A stretch of 64,000 bases of DNA from an uncultured Actinomycetes bacterium. Lineage in GTDB: Bacteria > Actinomycetota > Acidimicrobiia > IMCC26256 > PALSA-555. The stretch lies in assembly GCA_937927875.1 (NCBI GenBank), contig CALEYV010000037.1, forward strand, positions 62,001 to 126,000. The letters are read 5' to 3'. Of this stretch, positions 22,012-30,381 are shown in pieces; the first letter of the stretch is position 1; every line of letters starts with the position of its first letter. Under the pieces are notes generated by a model. The model searched no databases, was not told where the DNA came from, and saw only the letters and a list, made by a program, of their open reading frames with translations. A program made the position numbers and the translations under genes.

Positions 22012-22017
22012 TAGCGT
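22012..22017 (+). promoter_or_regulatory. -10 hexamer TAGCGT for the rex-hem operon
   Basis: TAGCGT just downstream of the Rex operator predicts a transcription start near 22024 and a leader of roughly 28 bases to GTG 22052. Confidence 0.5.
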
Positions 22018-22051
22018 TGATCGGAGCGCAGGCGCGCCGGCCCCGGGCGCG

Positions 22052-22729
22052 GTGGGGCGAGAGGAGCCCGACATCCCAGAGGCTCGGCTCATCCCCGAGG
22101 CCACGGTGGCCCGGCTTCCGCTCTACTACCGGGCCCTGCTGCAGGTCGCCGACCAGGCGATCGACACCGTCTCGTCCGAGCAGCTGGCCGAGCTGGCGGG
22201 CGTCAACGCCGCGAAGGTGCGCAAGGACCTCTCGTACCTGGGCTCCTACGGCACGAGGGGCGTCGGCTACGACGTCGACCAGCTGGTGCGGGAGGTCTCC
22301 CGCGAGCTCGGCCTCACCCGGGACTGGCCGGTCGCCATCCTCGGGCTCGGGAACCTCGGCCGGGCGCTCGCCAACTACCGCGGGTTCAGCGCCCGGGGCT
22401 TCCGCATCGTCGCCCTCGTCGACGCCGACCCGGCCAAGGTCGGCGAGCGGGTCGGCGACCTCACCATCGAGCCGGTCGACGGCCTCCGCGCCATCGTCGA
22501 CGAGCGCCGGGTCGCGATCGGGGTGATCGCCACCCCCGCCGACTCGGCCCAGGCGGTCGCCGACCGCCTGGTGGCGGCCGGCGTGCGGGCCATCTTGAAC
22601 TTCGCCCCCGCGGTGGTGGTCGTCCCGCCCGAGGTGTCGCTGCGCAAGGTGGACCTCGCCACCGAGCTGCAGATCCTCTCCTTCTACCAGCAGCACGGTC
22701 GGCGCGCTCGGGACGGCGCCGGCGTGTGA
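22052..22729 (+). CDS. rex: Redox-sensing transcriptional repressor Rex
   Basis: A 225-residue Rex protein. The N-terminal winged helix contains LPLYYRALLQVADQ and VNAAKVRKDLSYLGSYGTRGVGYDV; the NADH-binding Rossmann domain has VAILGLGNLGRALANY (98-103 being GLGNLG), and the C-terminal swapped helix includes LATELQILSFYQQ. It represses when NADH/NAD+ is low. GTG 22052 gives about 13 residues before the conserved IPEATVARLP; no better start is visible, though GTG 22106 exists and would cut into the conserved helix. It heads the heme gene cluster, the arrangement known in Streptomyces, and a near-consensus operator lies in front. Confidence 0.93.
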   Translation: MGREEPDIPEARLIPEATVARLPLYYRALLQVADQAIDTVSSEQLAELAGVNAAKVRKDLSYLGSYGTRGVGYDVDQLVREVSRELGLTRDWPVAILGLGNLGRALANYRGFSARGFRIVALVDADPAKVGERVGDLTIEPVDGLRAIVDERRVAIGVIATPADSAQAVADRLVAAGVRAILNFAPAVVVVPPEVSLRKVDLATELQILSFYQQHGRRARDGAGV

Positions 22730-22739
22730 CCATGGGCCG

Positions 22740-23387
22740 ATGGGACGGCCCGGCCTCCTCGGCTACCCGGTCAACCTGCTCGTGGCGGGGCGGCGCTGCG
22801 TCGTCGTCGGCGCGGGCCGGATCGCGGCCCGCAAGATCGAGGGGCTGCTGACCGCCGGGGCCGTGGTGCACGTCGTCGCCCCCGAGGTGGGGCCCGAGGT
22901 CGGCGCCCTCCGGGACGAGGGCCGCATCACCGTCGCCGAGCGGCCCTTCGAGCCCGCCGACCTCGACGAGGCCTGGCTGGCCACCGCCGCCACGCCCGAC
23001 CCGGCCGTGAACGCGTCGGTCTACGAGGCCGGCCAGGCCCGGCGGGTGTTCGTGAACGCGGCCGACGACCCCGAGCACTGCTCGTTCACGCTCATGTCGA
23101 CGGTGCGGCGGGGCGACCTCGTCGTCACCATCGGCACCGGGGGCCGCAGCCCGGCCCTCGCCACCTACCTGAAGGACCACCTGGCCACCGAGATCGGCCC
23201 GGAGTGGGAGGTGCTGCTCGACCTGCTCAGCGACGAGCGCGAGCGGCTCCGCGCCGCCGGGACGTCGACCGAGACCGTCGATTGGCGACGGGCGATCGAT
23301 TCCGGCATGCTCGACCTCATCCGCACCGGGCGCGTGGCCCAAGCGAAGGAGCTGCTCCGGGCGTGTCTCTCGTCGTCGTCGGACTGA
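22740..23387 (+). CDS. Precorrin-2 dehydrogenase/sirohydrochlorin ferrochelatase-like
   Basis: A 215-residue Met8/CysG N-domain-type protein that oxidises precorrin-2 to sirohydrochlorin with NAD+. The Rossmann start is VNLLVAGRRCVVVGAGRIAARKIEGLL, followed by VFVNAADDPEHCSFTLMSTVRRGDLVVTIGTGGRSPALATYLKDHL, both typical. With the CobA activity encoded three genes downstream it completes a siroheme branch from uroporphyrinogen III. In some operons this position is annotated as a glutamyl-tRNA reductase partner. Its last 25 bases overlap hemA, so the two are translationally coupled. Confidence 0.85.
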   Translation: MGRPGLLGYPVNLLVAGRRCVVVGAGRIAARKIEGLLTAGAVVHVVAPEVGPEVGALRDEGRITVAERPFEPADLDEAWLATAATPDPAVNASVYEAGQARRVFVNAADDPEHCSFTLMSTVRRGDLVVTIGTGGRSPALATYLKDHLATEIGPEWEVLLDLLSDERERLRAAGTSTETVDWRRAIDSGMLDLIRTGRVAQAKELLRACLSSSSD

Positions 23388-24628
23388 ACCACCGCACGGC
23401 GGCCGTCGACCTCCTCGAGCGGATGACGGTCCCGCCCCCGGGGCTCCCGAAGGCGCTCCACACCCTGGCCGCGCGCGAGCACCTGGCCGAGGTGGTGCTG
23501 CTCTCCACCTGCAACCGCACCGAGGTCTACGCGCGGACCACCCGGTTCCACCCCGGCGTCGACGACGTCCGGCACTTCCTCGCCGAGCTGGCCGGCCTCG
23601 ACCCCGACGACCTGGCCGAGAGCCTGTACACGTACCACGACGACGCCGCGGTGGCGCACCTGTTCGGTGTCGCGGCCGGCCTCGACTCCATGATCATCGG
23701 CGAGGCCGAGATCCTCGGCCAGGTGCGCGAGGCCTGGCAGGCCGCGGAGCGGGAGGGACAGGCCGGGCCGCTTCTGTCCCGCGCCTTCCGGCACGCGGTG
23801 CAGGTCGGCAAGCGGGTCCGCACCGAGACCGGGATCAGCCGCCACGCGGTGTCGGTGTCTTCGGCCGCGGTGGCGCTGGCCGGCGACCGGGTGGGGTCGC
23901 TGACCGGCCGGCGGGTGCTCGTCCTCGGGGCCGGGGACGTGGGCGTGGGCATGGCGGTCGCGCTGGCCGGCGCCGGCGTGGGCGAGGTCGTGGTCGCCAA
24001 CCGGTCCCGGTCCAAGGCCCGCGAGCTGGCCCGACGCGTCGACGGGCGCGCCATCTCCCTCGACGAGGTGCCGGACGCCCTCGTGGACGCCGACGTCCTC
24101 CTCGCCTCGACCAGCAGCCCCGACGTGCTCATCGAGCGGGGCGACATCGAGGCGGTCATGGAGCGGCGCGGCGGCCGCGCCCTGCTCGTGGTCGACGTGG
24201 CCGTGCCCCGCGACGTCGACCCCGGCGTCGGGCAGGTCTTCGGCGTCACCCTGCTCGACATCGACGCCCTGCGGGCCTTCGGCGAGCAGTCGCTCGAGCA
24301 GCGGCGGGCCGAGGTCGGCAGGGTCCGCGTGATCATCACCGACGAGCTCGACCGGTTCCGGCTCGAGCGGGCCGCGCGCGAGGTCGCGCCGACGATCGCC
24401 GCCCTCCACGCCCGGGGGGACGCCATCCGCGCCGCCGAGCTCGAGCGTCGCGCCGCCCGGCTCGGCCAGCTCGACCCCGCCGCCCGCGAGCTCGTCGAGC
24501 AGGTGACCCGCGCCGTCGTGAACAAGCTCCTCCACGAGCCGACCGTGCGTGTCAAAGAGGCGGCCGGCACCGCCGAGGGCGAGACGCTCGCCGACGCGCT
24601 CGCCGACCTGTTCGCGCTCGACGAGTGA
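23363..24628 (+). CDS. hemA: Glutamyl-tRNA reductase
   Basis: Committed enzyme of the C5 tetrapyrrole route, reducing Glu-tRNA(Glu) to glutamate-1-semialdehyde with NADPH. The 421-residue protein begins VSLVVVGLNHRTA; the catalytic Cys50 is in LLSTCNRTEVYA; MIIGEAEILGQVREAW, GKRVRTETGISRHAVSVSSAAV and the NADPH motif VLVLGAGDVGVGM follow, with the C-terminal spinal helix and dimerisation domain to the end. GTG 23363 overlaps the upstream gene and has AAGGAG twelve bases upstream. The stop overlaps hemC by four bases. Confidence 0.95.
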   Translation: MSLVVVGLNHRTAAVDLLERMTVPPPGLPKALHTLAAREHLAEVVLLSTCNRTEVYARTTRFHPGVDDVRHFLAELAGLDPDDLAESLYTYHDDAAVAHLFGVAAGLDSMIIGEAEILGQVREAWQAAEREGQAGPLLSRAFRHAVQVGKRVRTETGISRHAVSVSSAAVALAGDRVGSLTGRRVLVLGAGDVGVGMAVALAGAGVGEVVVANRSRSKARELARRVDGRAISLDEVPDALVDADVLLASTSSPDVLIERGDIEAVMERRGGRALLVVDVAVPRDVDPGVGQVFGVTLLDIDALRAFGEQSLEQRRAEVGRVRVIITDELDRFRLERAAREVAPTIAALHARGDAIRAAELERRAARLGQLDPAARELVEQVTRAVVNKLLHEPTVRVKEAAGTAEGETLADALADLFALDE

Positions 24629-25512
24629 CCCGGCCGCTGCGCGTCGCGACGCGCGGCAGCGCCCTCGCCCGATGGCAGGCTGAGCGCGTCCTGGCCCGGC
24701 TCGGCGGGGCCGGCGAGCTCGTCATCGTGACCACGAGCGGCGACCGCGCCCCGGACACGCCGATCCACCAGCTGGGCGGACGCGGCGCCTTCACCAAGGA
24801 GATCCAGGACGCGGTGCTCGAGGGCCGCGCCGACCTCGCGGTGCACTCCGCGAAGGACCTGCCCTCGACCACGCCGCCGGGTCTCGTCCTGGCGTCGGTG
24901 CCGGAGCGGGCCGACCCCCGCGACGCCCTCGTTGGCGGCGCCCTCGACGCGCTGCCGACCGGCGCCCGGGTCGCGACTGGGTCGGTGCGACGCCGGGCCC
25001 AGCTGGCGCACGCCCGCCCCGACCTCACGTTCGCCGGCTTGCGCGGGAACGTCCCGACCCGGCTGGCGCGCCTGGCCGAGCACGACGCGGTCGTGATCGC
25101 GCTGGCGGCGCTGGAGCGACTCGACCTCGTCGACGCCCGCGCCCACCCGCTCGACCCGTCGGTGGTGCTGCCCCAGGTCGCCCAGGGGGCGCTGGCGGTC
25201 GAGTGCCGGACCGACGACGACGAGACCCGGGCCGCCCTGGTCGCGATCGAGGACCAGCGGGCGCGGCGGGCGGTCGACGCGGAGCGGGCCTTCCTCGCCG
25301 AGCTGGGCGGGGGCTGCGACGTGCCGGTCGGCGCGCTGGCGGCCGTCGACGGGACCGCGGTGACGCTGACCGTGGTGCTCGCCTCGCTCGACGGGCGGGT
25401 CGTGCTGCGCGCCGCCGCCGACGGCGAGGACCCGCTGGCGGTCGGCCGCGACGCGGCGCGCCGGCTGCTCGACGACCACGGTGGCCGCGCGGTGCTCGAG
25501 GACGTGGCGTGA
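24625..25512 (+). CDS. hemC: Porphobilinogen deaminase (hydroxymethylbilane synthase)
   Basis: Condenses four porphobilinogens into hydroxymethylbilane. The 295-residue protein starts LRVATRGSALARWQAE, has VHSAKDLPS with the catalytic Asp near 78, RRRAQLAHARPDL and GLRGNVPTRL substrate-binding arginines, and the dipyrromethane-cofactor cysteine Cys231 in GGGCDVPVGA. Normal length and complete. GTGA overlap with hemA. Confidence 0.95.
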   Translation: MTRPLRVATRGSALARWQAERVLARLGGAGELVIVTTSGDRAPDTPIHQLGGRGAFTKEIQDAVLEGRADLAVHSAKDLPSTTPPGLVLASVPERADPRDALVGGALDALPTGARVATGSVRRRAQLAHARPDLTFAGLRGNVPTRLARLAEHDAVVIALAALERLDLVDARAHPLDPSVVLPQVAQGALAVECRTDDDETRAALVAIEDQRARRAVDAERAFLAELGGGCDVPVGALAAVDGTAVTLTVVLASLDGRVVLRAAADGEDPLAVGRDAARRLLDDHGGRAVLEDVA

Positions 25513-25522
25513 CCGGGGACGC

Positions 25523-26974
25523 ATGACCGTCTACCTGGTCGGCGCCGGGCCCGGCGATCCCGGCCTCCTCACCGTGCGCGGCGCCGAGGTGCTCGCCCGC
25601 GCCGACGTCGTCGTGTTCGATAGGCTCGTCGCCGACGCCGTCGTCGAGCGGGCGCCGCCCGACGCGGCGCGCATCTCGGTCGGCAAGGCCCCCGGCCGGG
25701 CCGAGGCCAGCCAGGACGAGATCAACGCGCTGCTCGTCGAGCACGGCCGGGCCGGGCGCGAGGTGGTCCGCCTCAAGGGCGGCGACCCGTTCGTGTTCGG
25801 GCGGGGCGGTGAGGAGGCGGCCGCGCTCGCCGCGGCCGGGATCGCGTTCGAGGTCGTCCCCGGCATCACCAGCGCGGTCGCCGCGCCCGCCTACGCGGGG
25901 ATCCCGGTCACGCACCGCGGCGTGGCGAGCCACTTCACCGTCGTGACCGGTCACGAGGACCCGGCGAAGGGCCGGGCCGACGTCGACTGGGACGCGCTCG
26001 CGCAGATCGGCGGCACGCTGGTCGTGCTCATGGGCGCGGGCCGGATCGGGGTCATCGCCGAGCGGCTGCTCGTCGGTGGCCTGCCCGGCGACACCCCGGT
26101 GGCGGCGGTGCAGCACGGCACCCGGCCCGACCAGGTCACCGTCCGCGCCACGCTCGCCACCATCGCCGACCAGCGGCTCGCGCCGCCGGCCGCGATCGTC
26201 ATCGGGCCCGCGGCCGCGCTGGACCTGGCCTGGTTCGAGCGGCGGCCGCTGTTCGGACGCACCGTCGTCGTGACCCGGGCCCGGGAGCAGGCGAGCGGTC
26301 TCCGGGCGCGGCTCGAGGCGCTCGGCGCCCGCGTCGAGGAGCTCCCGGCGATCGTCGTCGAGCCGCTCGACGTCACGATCCCCGACCTCGGGCCGTACGC
26401 GTGGCTGGTGCTCACCTCGGCCAACGGCGTCGCGGCCCTCTTCGCCGAGCTGGCGCGCGAGGGCCGGGACGCGCGGGCGCTGGCCGGGCTCCGCGTCGCC
26501 GCCATCGGGCCCGGCACCGCGGCCGCGCTCGCCGACCGCGGCGTGCGGGCCGATCTCGTGCCGGAGCGCTTCGTCGCCGAGGCGCTCGTGGAGGCATTCC
26601 CGTCGCCGGGCGGGGCCGAGCAGATCCTGGTGGCGCGGGCCGAGCAGGCCCGCGACGTCCTCGTCGACGGGCTGACCGCCCGCGGCTACGACGTCGAGGT
26701 CCTGCCCCTCTACCGGACCCGTCCCGCGCCGCCCGATCCCGCCGCGCTCGAGCGCGTCCGCGGCGGGCAGGTGGACGCGATCACGTTCACCTCGTCGTCG
26801 ACGGTCACGAACTTCGTCGACGCGGTCGGCCCGCTCGACCCCCAGCCGCTCGTGGTGTCGATCGGGCCGGTCACCTCGGCGACCGTCCGCGACCGCGGGC
26901 TGCGCGTCGACGCCGAGGCCGGCGAGCACACCATCGACGGGCTCGTCGCCGCGCTCCTCGACGCGCTGGCCTGA
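25523..26974 (+). CDS. cobA-hemD: CobA-HemD fusion: uroporphyrinogen-III methyltransferase and synthase
   Basis: A two-domain protein of 483 residues. Residues 1-245 are a SAM-dependent uroporphyrinogen-III C-methyltransferase (VYLVGAGPGDPGLLTVRGAEVL, VRLKGGDPFVFGRGGEEA, VPGITSAVAAPAYAGIPVTHRG), leading to precorrin-2. Residues about 250-483 are uroporphyrinogen-III synthase (VVVTRAREQASGLRARLEALGA, LVLTSANGVAALF, AITFTSSSTVTNFVDAVG), which closes hydroxymethylbilane. One polypeptide thus makes uroporphyrinogen III and commits part of it to siroheme/cobalamin. Such fusions are common in actinobacteria. ATG 25523 has GGGGA close upstream. Confidence 0.93.
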   Translation: MTVYLVGAGPGDPGLLTVRGAEVLARADVVVFDRLVADAVVERAPPDAARISVGKAPGRAEASQDEINALLVEHGRAGREVVRLKGGDPFVFGRGGEEAAALAAAGIAFEVVPGITSAVAAPAYAGIPVTHRGVASHFTVVTGHEDPAKGRADVDWDALAQIGGTLVVLMGAGRIGVIAERLLVGGLPGDTPVAAVQHGTRPDQVTVRATLATIADQRLAPPAAIVIGPAAALDLAWFERRPLFGRTVVVTRAREQASGLRARLEALGARVEELPAIVVEPLDVTIPDLGPYAWLVLTSANGVAALFAELAREGRDARALAGLRVAAIGPGTAAALADRGVRADLVPERFVAEALVEAFPSPGGAEQILVARAEQARDVLVDGLTARGYDVEVLPLYRTRPAPPDPAALERVRGGQVDAITFTSSSTVTNFVDAVGPLDPQPLVVSIGPVTSATVRDRGLRVDAEAGEHTIDGLVAALLDALA

Positions 26975-27008
26975 CGGCACCGCGGCGGGACCCGGAACCA
27001 CGGGGCCC

Positions 27009-27014
27009 TACCAT
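27009..27014 (+). promoter_or_regulatory. -10 hexamer TACCAT for hemB
   Basis: TACCAT ends seven bases before ATG 27022, suggesting hemB-hemL can be transcribed from an internal leaderless promoter apart from the Rex-controlled one. Confidence 0.5.
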
Positions 27015-27021
27015 CGTCGGG

Positions 27022-27999
27022 ATGGCGTTCCCCGAGCAGCGGCCCCGACGGCTGCGCCGCACCGCCGCGCTCCGCCGCCTGGTCGGCGAGACCCGCGTCG
27101 ACGTCGACGACCTCATCGCGCCCCTGTTCGTGAAGGAGGGGCTCCGGGACCCCGAGCCGGTGCCCTCGATGCCCGGCGTCGTCCAGCACACGCTGGAGAG
27201 CCTGACCAAGGAGGTCCGGGTCCTCGCCGGCCTCGGCGTCCCGGCGGTCGTGCTGTTCGGGGTGCCGGCGGTGAAGGACGAGCGGGGCTCGGGCGCCGAC
27301 GACCGGGACGGGGTCGTCCAGACCGCGCTGCGGGCGCTGCGCGACGAGGTCGCCGACGAGCTGGTGCTGATCGCCGACACCTGCCTCGACGAGTACACCG
27401 ACCACGGGCACTGCGGCGTGCTGGCCCCCGACGGCAGCGTCGACAACGACGCCACCCTCGAGCGGTACGCGGCGGCGGCGGTGAGCCAGGCTGACGCCGG
27501 CGCGGCCGTCGTCGCGCCCTCCGGGATGATGGACGGCCAGGTCGGCGCCATCCGGGCCGCCCTCGACGCGGCCGGCCACGCCGACACCGCGATCCTCGCC
27601 TACTCGGCGAAGTACGCGTCGGCGCTCTACGGGCCGTTCCGCGACGCGGCCGAGTGCGCGCCCAGCTTCGGCGACCGGCGCGGCTACCAGATGGACCCCG
27701 CCAACGGGCGCGAGGCGCGGGCCGAGACGCTCCTCGACGTCGCCGAGGGCGCCGACCTCGTGATGGTGAAGCCGGCCCTGTCGTACCTCGACGTCATCGC
27801 CGATGTCCGCGACGCGGTCGACGTCCCGGTCGGCGCGTACCACGTCAGCGGCGAGTACGCCATGGTCGAGGCGGCCGCCGCCAACGGCTGGCTCGACGGC
27901 GAGGCCGTGATGCGCGAGCACCTCACGTCGATCAAGCGGGCCGGCGCCGACTTCATCCTCACCTACGCGGCGCGTCGCATCGCCGAAGCCCGGCGGTGA
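27022..27999 (+). CDS. hemB: Porphobilinogen synthase (delta-aminolevulinate dehydratase)
   Basis: Joins two 5-aminolevulinates to porphobilinogen. The 325-residue protein begins with an N-terminal arm (RRLRRTAALRRLVGET), then LIAPLFVKEG. Active-site lysines are in AYSAKYASALYGPFRDA and DLVMVKPALSYLDVI. The metal-binding loop reads DTCLDEYTDHGHCG, so two of the three cysteines of Zn-type enzymes are kept and the middle one is Asp, a mixed pattern. Start supported by TACCAT seven bases upstream. Stop overlaps hemL. Confidence 0.95.
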   Translation: MAFPEQRPRRLRRTAALRRLVGETRVDVDDLIAPLFVKEGLRDPEPVPSMPGVVQHTLESLTKEVRVLAGLGVPAVVLFGVPAVKDERGSGADDRDGVVQTALRALRDEVADELVLIADTCLDEYTDHGHCGVLAPDGSVDNDATLERYAAAAVSQADAGAAVVAPSGMMDGQVGAIRAALDAAGHADTAILAYSAKYASALYGPFRDAAECAPSFGDRRGYQMDPANGREARAETLLDVAEGADLVMVKPALSYLDVIADVRDAVDVPVGAYHVSGEYAMVEAAAANGWLDGEAVMREHLTSIKRAGADFILTYAARRIAEARR

Positions 28000-29276
28000 A
28001 CGAGGAGCTCCACGACCGGGCGCGCGCCCGCATCCCCGGCGGCGTCAACTCGCCGGTGCGGTCGTTCGCCAGCGTGGGCGGCGACCCGTTCTTCGTGGCC
28101 CGCGGCGAGGGCGCGCACCTCGTCGACGTCGAGGGCGCCCGGTACCTCGACTACGTGCAGTCGTGGGGGGCGTCGATCCTCGGCCACGCCCACCCGGTCG
28201 TCGTCGAGGCGGTCCAGCGGGCCGCCGCCGCCGGCACCTCCTACGGCGCGCCGACCCCGGGCGAGGTCGAGCTGGCGGAGGCGGTCGCCGACCGGGTCCC
28301 GTCGGTCGAGCAGCTGCGGCTGGTGTCGTCGGGCACCGAGGCCGCGATGACGGCGGTGCGCCTCGCCCGCGGCGTCACCGGGCGACCGAAGATCCTGAAG
28401 TTCGCCGGCTGCTACCACGGCCACGTCGACGCGCTCCTCGTGGCGGCCGGCAGCGGCGTGGCGACGCTGGGGCTGCCCGGCTCGGCGGGCGTGACGCCCG
28501 GCGCGGTGGCCGACACGCTCGTCGCCCGGTTCAACGACGAGGCGAGCGTCGACGCGGTGCTGGCCGACCACCGCGACCAGCTGGCGGCGGTGCTCGTCGA
28601 GCCGATCGCCGCCAACATGGGCCTCGTCGACCCGCATCCCGGCTTCCTGCGCGCGCTGCGACGCCGCTGCGACGACACCGGCGCGCTGCTCATCGCCGAC
28701 GAGGTCATCACCGGCTTCCGGGTCGGGCCGGGCGGCGCCCAGCAGCGGTTCGAGGTCACGCCCGACCTCTCGCTGTTCGGCAAGGTGCTCGGCGGCGGCC
28801 TCCCGCTGGCCGGCATCGGCGGTCCCGCCGCGCTGCTCGGCGAGCTCGCCCCCGACGGCCCCGTCTACCAGGCCGGCACACTGGCCGGGAACCCGCTCGC
28901 GACCGCGGCCGGCCTCGCCGTCCTCGGCCTCCTCGACGCCGGCGCCTACGAGACCCTCGAGACCAAGGCGCGCCGGCTCGAGCTCGGCCTCATCGACGCC
29001 ATGGCGAGCGCGGGGCTGACGGCCCAGGTGCCGCGGGCGTGGACGCTGTGCGGGCTGTTCTTCTCACCGGAGCCGGTCCACGACTACGACGGCGCCCAGG
29101 CGGCCGACGCCAAGCGGTACGCGCGGTTCTTCCAGGCCATGCTGCGCCGGGGCGTGTTCCTGCCGCCGAGCCCGTTCGAGACCTGGTTCCCGAGCCTCGC
29201 CCACACCGACGCCGACCTCGACGCCACCGTGCAGGCGGCCGCCGACGCGGCGGCCGAGGTCGCCAGCGCCGACTAG
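27996..29276 (+). CDS. hemL: Glutamate-1-semialdehyde 2,1-aminomutase
   Basis: PLP enzyme converting glutamate-1-semialdehyde to 5-aminolevulinate. The 426-residue protein has ARIPGGVNSPVRSF at the N-terminus, FAGCYHGHVDALLVAAGSG, VEPIAANMG, LLIADEVITGFRVG and the PLP lysine Lys263 in LSLFGKVLGGGLPLAGIGG. GTG 27996 overlaps the hemB stop. The 3' end overlaps the convergent small membrane protein gene by four bases. The cluster holds hemA, hemL, hemB, hemC and hemD, so all steps to uroporphyrinogen III are present. Confidence 0.95.
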   Translation: MNEELHDRARARIPGGVNSPVRSFASVGGDPFFVARGEGAHLVDVEGARYLDYVQSWGASILGHAHPVVVEAVQRAAAAGTSYGAPTPGEVELAEAVADRVPSVEQLRLVSSGTEAAMTAVRLARGVTGRPKILKFAGCYHGHVDALLVAAGSGVATLGLPGSAGVTPGAVADTLVARFNDEASVDAVLADHRDQLAAVLVEPIAANMGLVDPHPGFLRALRRRCDDTGALLIADEVITGFRVGPGGAQQRFEVTPDLSLFGKVLGGGLPLAGIGGPAALLGELAPDGPVYQAGTLAGNPLATAAGLAVLGLLDAGAYETLETKARRLELGLIDAMASAGLTAQVPRAWTLCGLFFSPEPVHDYDGAQAADAKRYARFFQAMLRRGVFLPPSPFETWFPSLAHTDADLDATVQAAADAAAEVASAD

Positions 29277-29518
29277 GAGGAGCGGGAGCGCTCCTCCTCG
29301 CGGCGGCGCCGGACCCGGTCCATGAAGAAGAGGGCGAAGCCGATCGCGAAGACCATGAGCGCGAAGGCGATGAACGCGATCGCGCCGGAGCCGTTGTCGC
29401 GCGAGCCGGCGTCGACGAGCTGCTGGGCGCCCACCGGCCCGGCGGCAACCGCGAGGAGGCCGGTCCCGAGCACGGTGGCGGCGACGATCCGGGCGAGGCG
29501 GGTCCGCATGGGCCTCAT
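29273..29518 (-). CDS. Small membrane protein at the end of the bc-complex operon
   Basis: An 81-residue protein with an N-terminal signal peptide or membrane anchor (RIVAATVLGTGLLAVAAGPVGAQ), a short outer segment, a second membrane helix (IAFIAFALMVFAIGFALFFM) and a basic, Arg/Glu-rich tail. The start overlaps the preceding gene's stop by four bases (ATGA), so it is translated with the bc operon. It may be a small accessory subunit of the complex; no homologue is recognised. Confidence 0.6.
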   Translation of the reverse strand: MRPMRTRLARIVAATVLGTGLLAVAAGPVGAQQLVDAGSRDNGSGAIAFIAFALMVFAIGFALFFMDRVRRRREEERSRSS

Positions 29519-30372
29519 TGTGGCGCTCCCACGAGCGGGCGCTCCTCTCGGGGCGCGACGGCCGGGATCTCCTCGGCGGCGGCCTTGGCCGCCCGCTCGT
29601 CCTTCTCCCGCCAGTGCAGGGAGAGGAGGCCGAGGCCGAACAGGATCGACGACGCCAGGAAGGCCACGAAGGGCGGGATGCGCAGCGACCCGTAGTTGAA
29701 CTTCAGGATCGCGAAGCCGCTCTTCGTCGACGTGGGGTCGCAGGTCGGCGTGGGCGGCGGCACACCGAAGGGGAGGGTGTTCGGCAGCACGCCGCAGAAC
29801 TGCACCACCGCGTACAGCGGCTTGTGGTTCAGCTGCCAGTCGAGGAGGTGCGGCTTGCTGCCGCCGATCTCGTAGAACTTGACCTCTTTGAAATCGGTGA
29901 CCGTCTGGAAACGGGCGAACTTGTTGATGTCAGCGGGCAGGCTGAAGGCCGCGACCGGCGGCGTGGTGACGAGCTTGCCGTCGACCGCGGCCTTGATGAC
30001 CGCGGCCTGGGTGGTCGGCACGACGCGGCCGGTGTGAGGCGCGTTGCGCAGGTCGGGGGGGACCGATGGGTCGTTCAGCTTCGTGACGACCTTCTGCACC
30101 TGCCAGGCCGGGATCGAGCCCCGCAGCGTGTTCAGCGGCGACGTCGTGGACATCCACAGCACCGTGAGCAGCACCATGAACCCCATGAGCCCGGTGAAGG
30201 CGGCGAGGAAGCCGAGGCGCGCCCCGAGGTTCGTCGCCAGGAGCACGTAGATCGACCCGCAGAACAGCCCGATCGCCGCCGACACGACGAGGATCCCGAC
30301 GATCGTCGGGTACCAGATGCCGCTCGGCGGCGGCTTGGCGACGGTCTGGGCGAGGATCGTGAACACGGGCAT
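29515..30372 (-). CDS. Membrane protein of unknown function in the bc-complex operon
   Basis: A 285-residue protein with two membrane helices near the N-terminus (about 20-45 and 52-74), an extracytoplasmic domain of about 150 residues, and a third helix near 235-255 ahead of a charged cytoplasmic tail. The outer domain has two cysteines (FCGVLPN and PTCDPT) that could form a disulfide. No cofactor motif is seen. Nine bases separate it from the cytochrome c gene. It is probably a structural or assembly partner of the reductase or a link to the terminal oxidase, by position only. Confidence 0.6.
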   Translation of the reverse strand: MPVFTILAQTVAKPPPSGIWYPTIVGILVVSAAIGLFCGSIYVLLATNLGARLGFLAAFTGLMGFMVLLTVLWMSTTSPLNTLRGSIPAWQVQKVVTKLNDPSVPPDLRNAPHTGRVVPTTQAAVIKAAVDGKLVTTPPVAAFSLPADINKFARFQTVTDFKEVKFYEIGGSKPHLLDWQLNHKPLYAVVQFCGVLPNTLPFGVPPPTPTCDPTSTKSGFAILKFNYGSLRIPPFVAFLASSILFGLGLLSLHWREKDERAAKAAAEEIPAVAPREERPLVGAPQ

Positions 30373-30381
30373 GGCGCCTCC

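Noticed and set aside
28010..29276. Ornithine/GABA aminotransferase as an alternative for hemL
   Set aside because: The GGVNSPVRSF start and linkage with hemB fit glutamate-1-semialdehyde aminomutase specifically.
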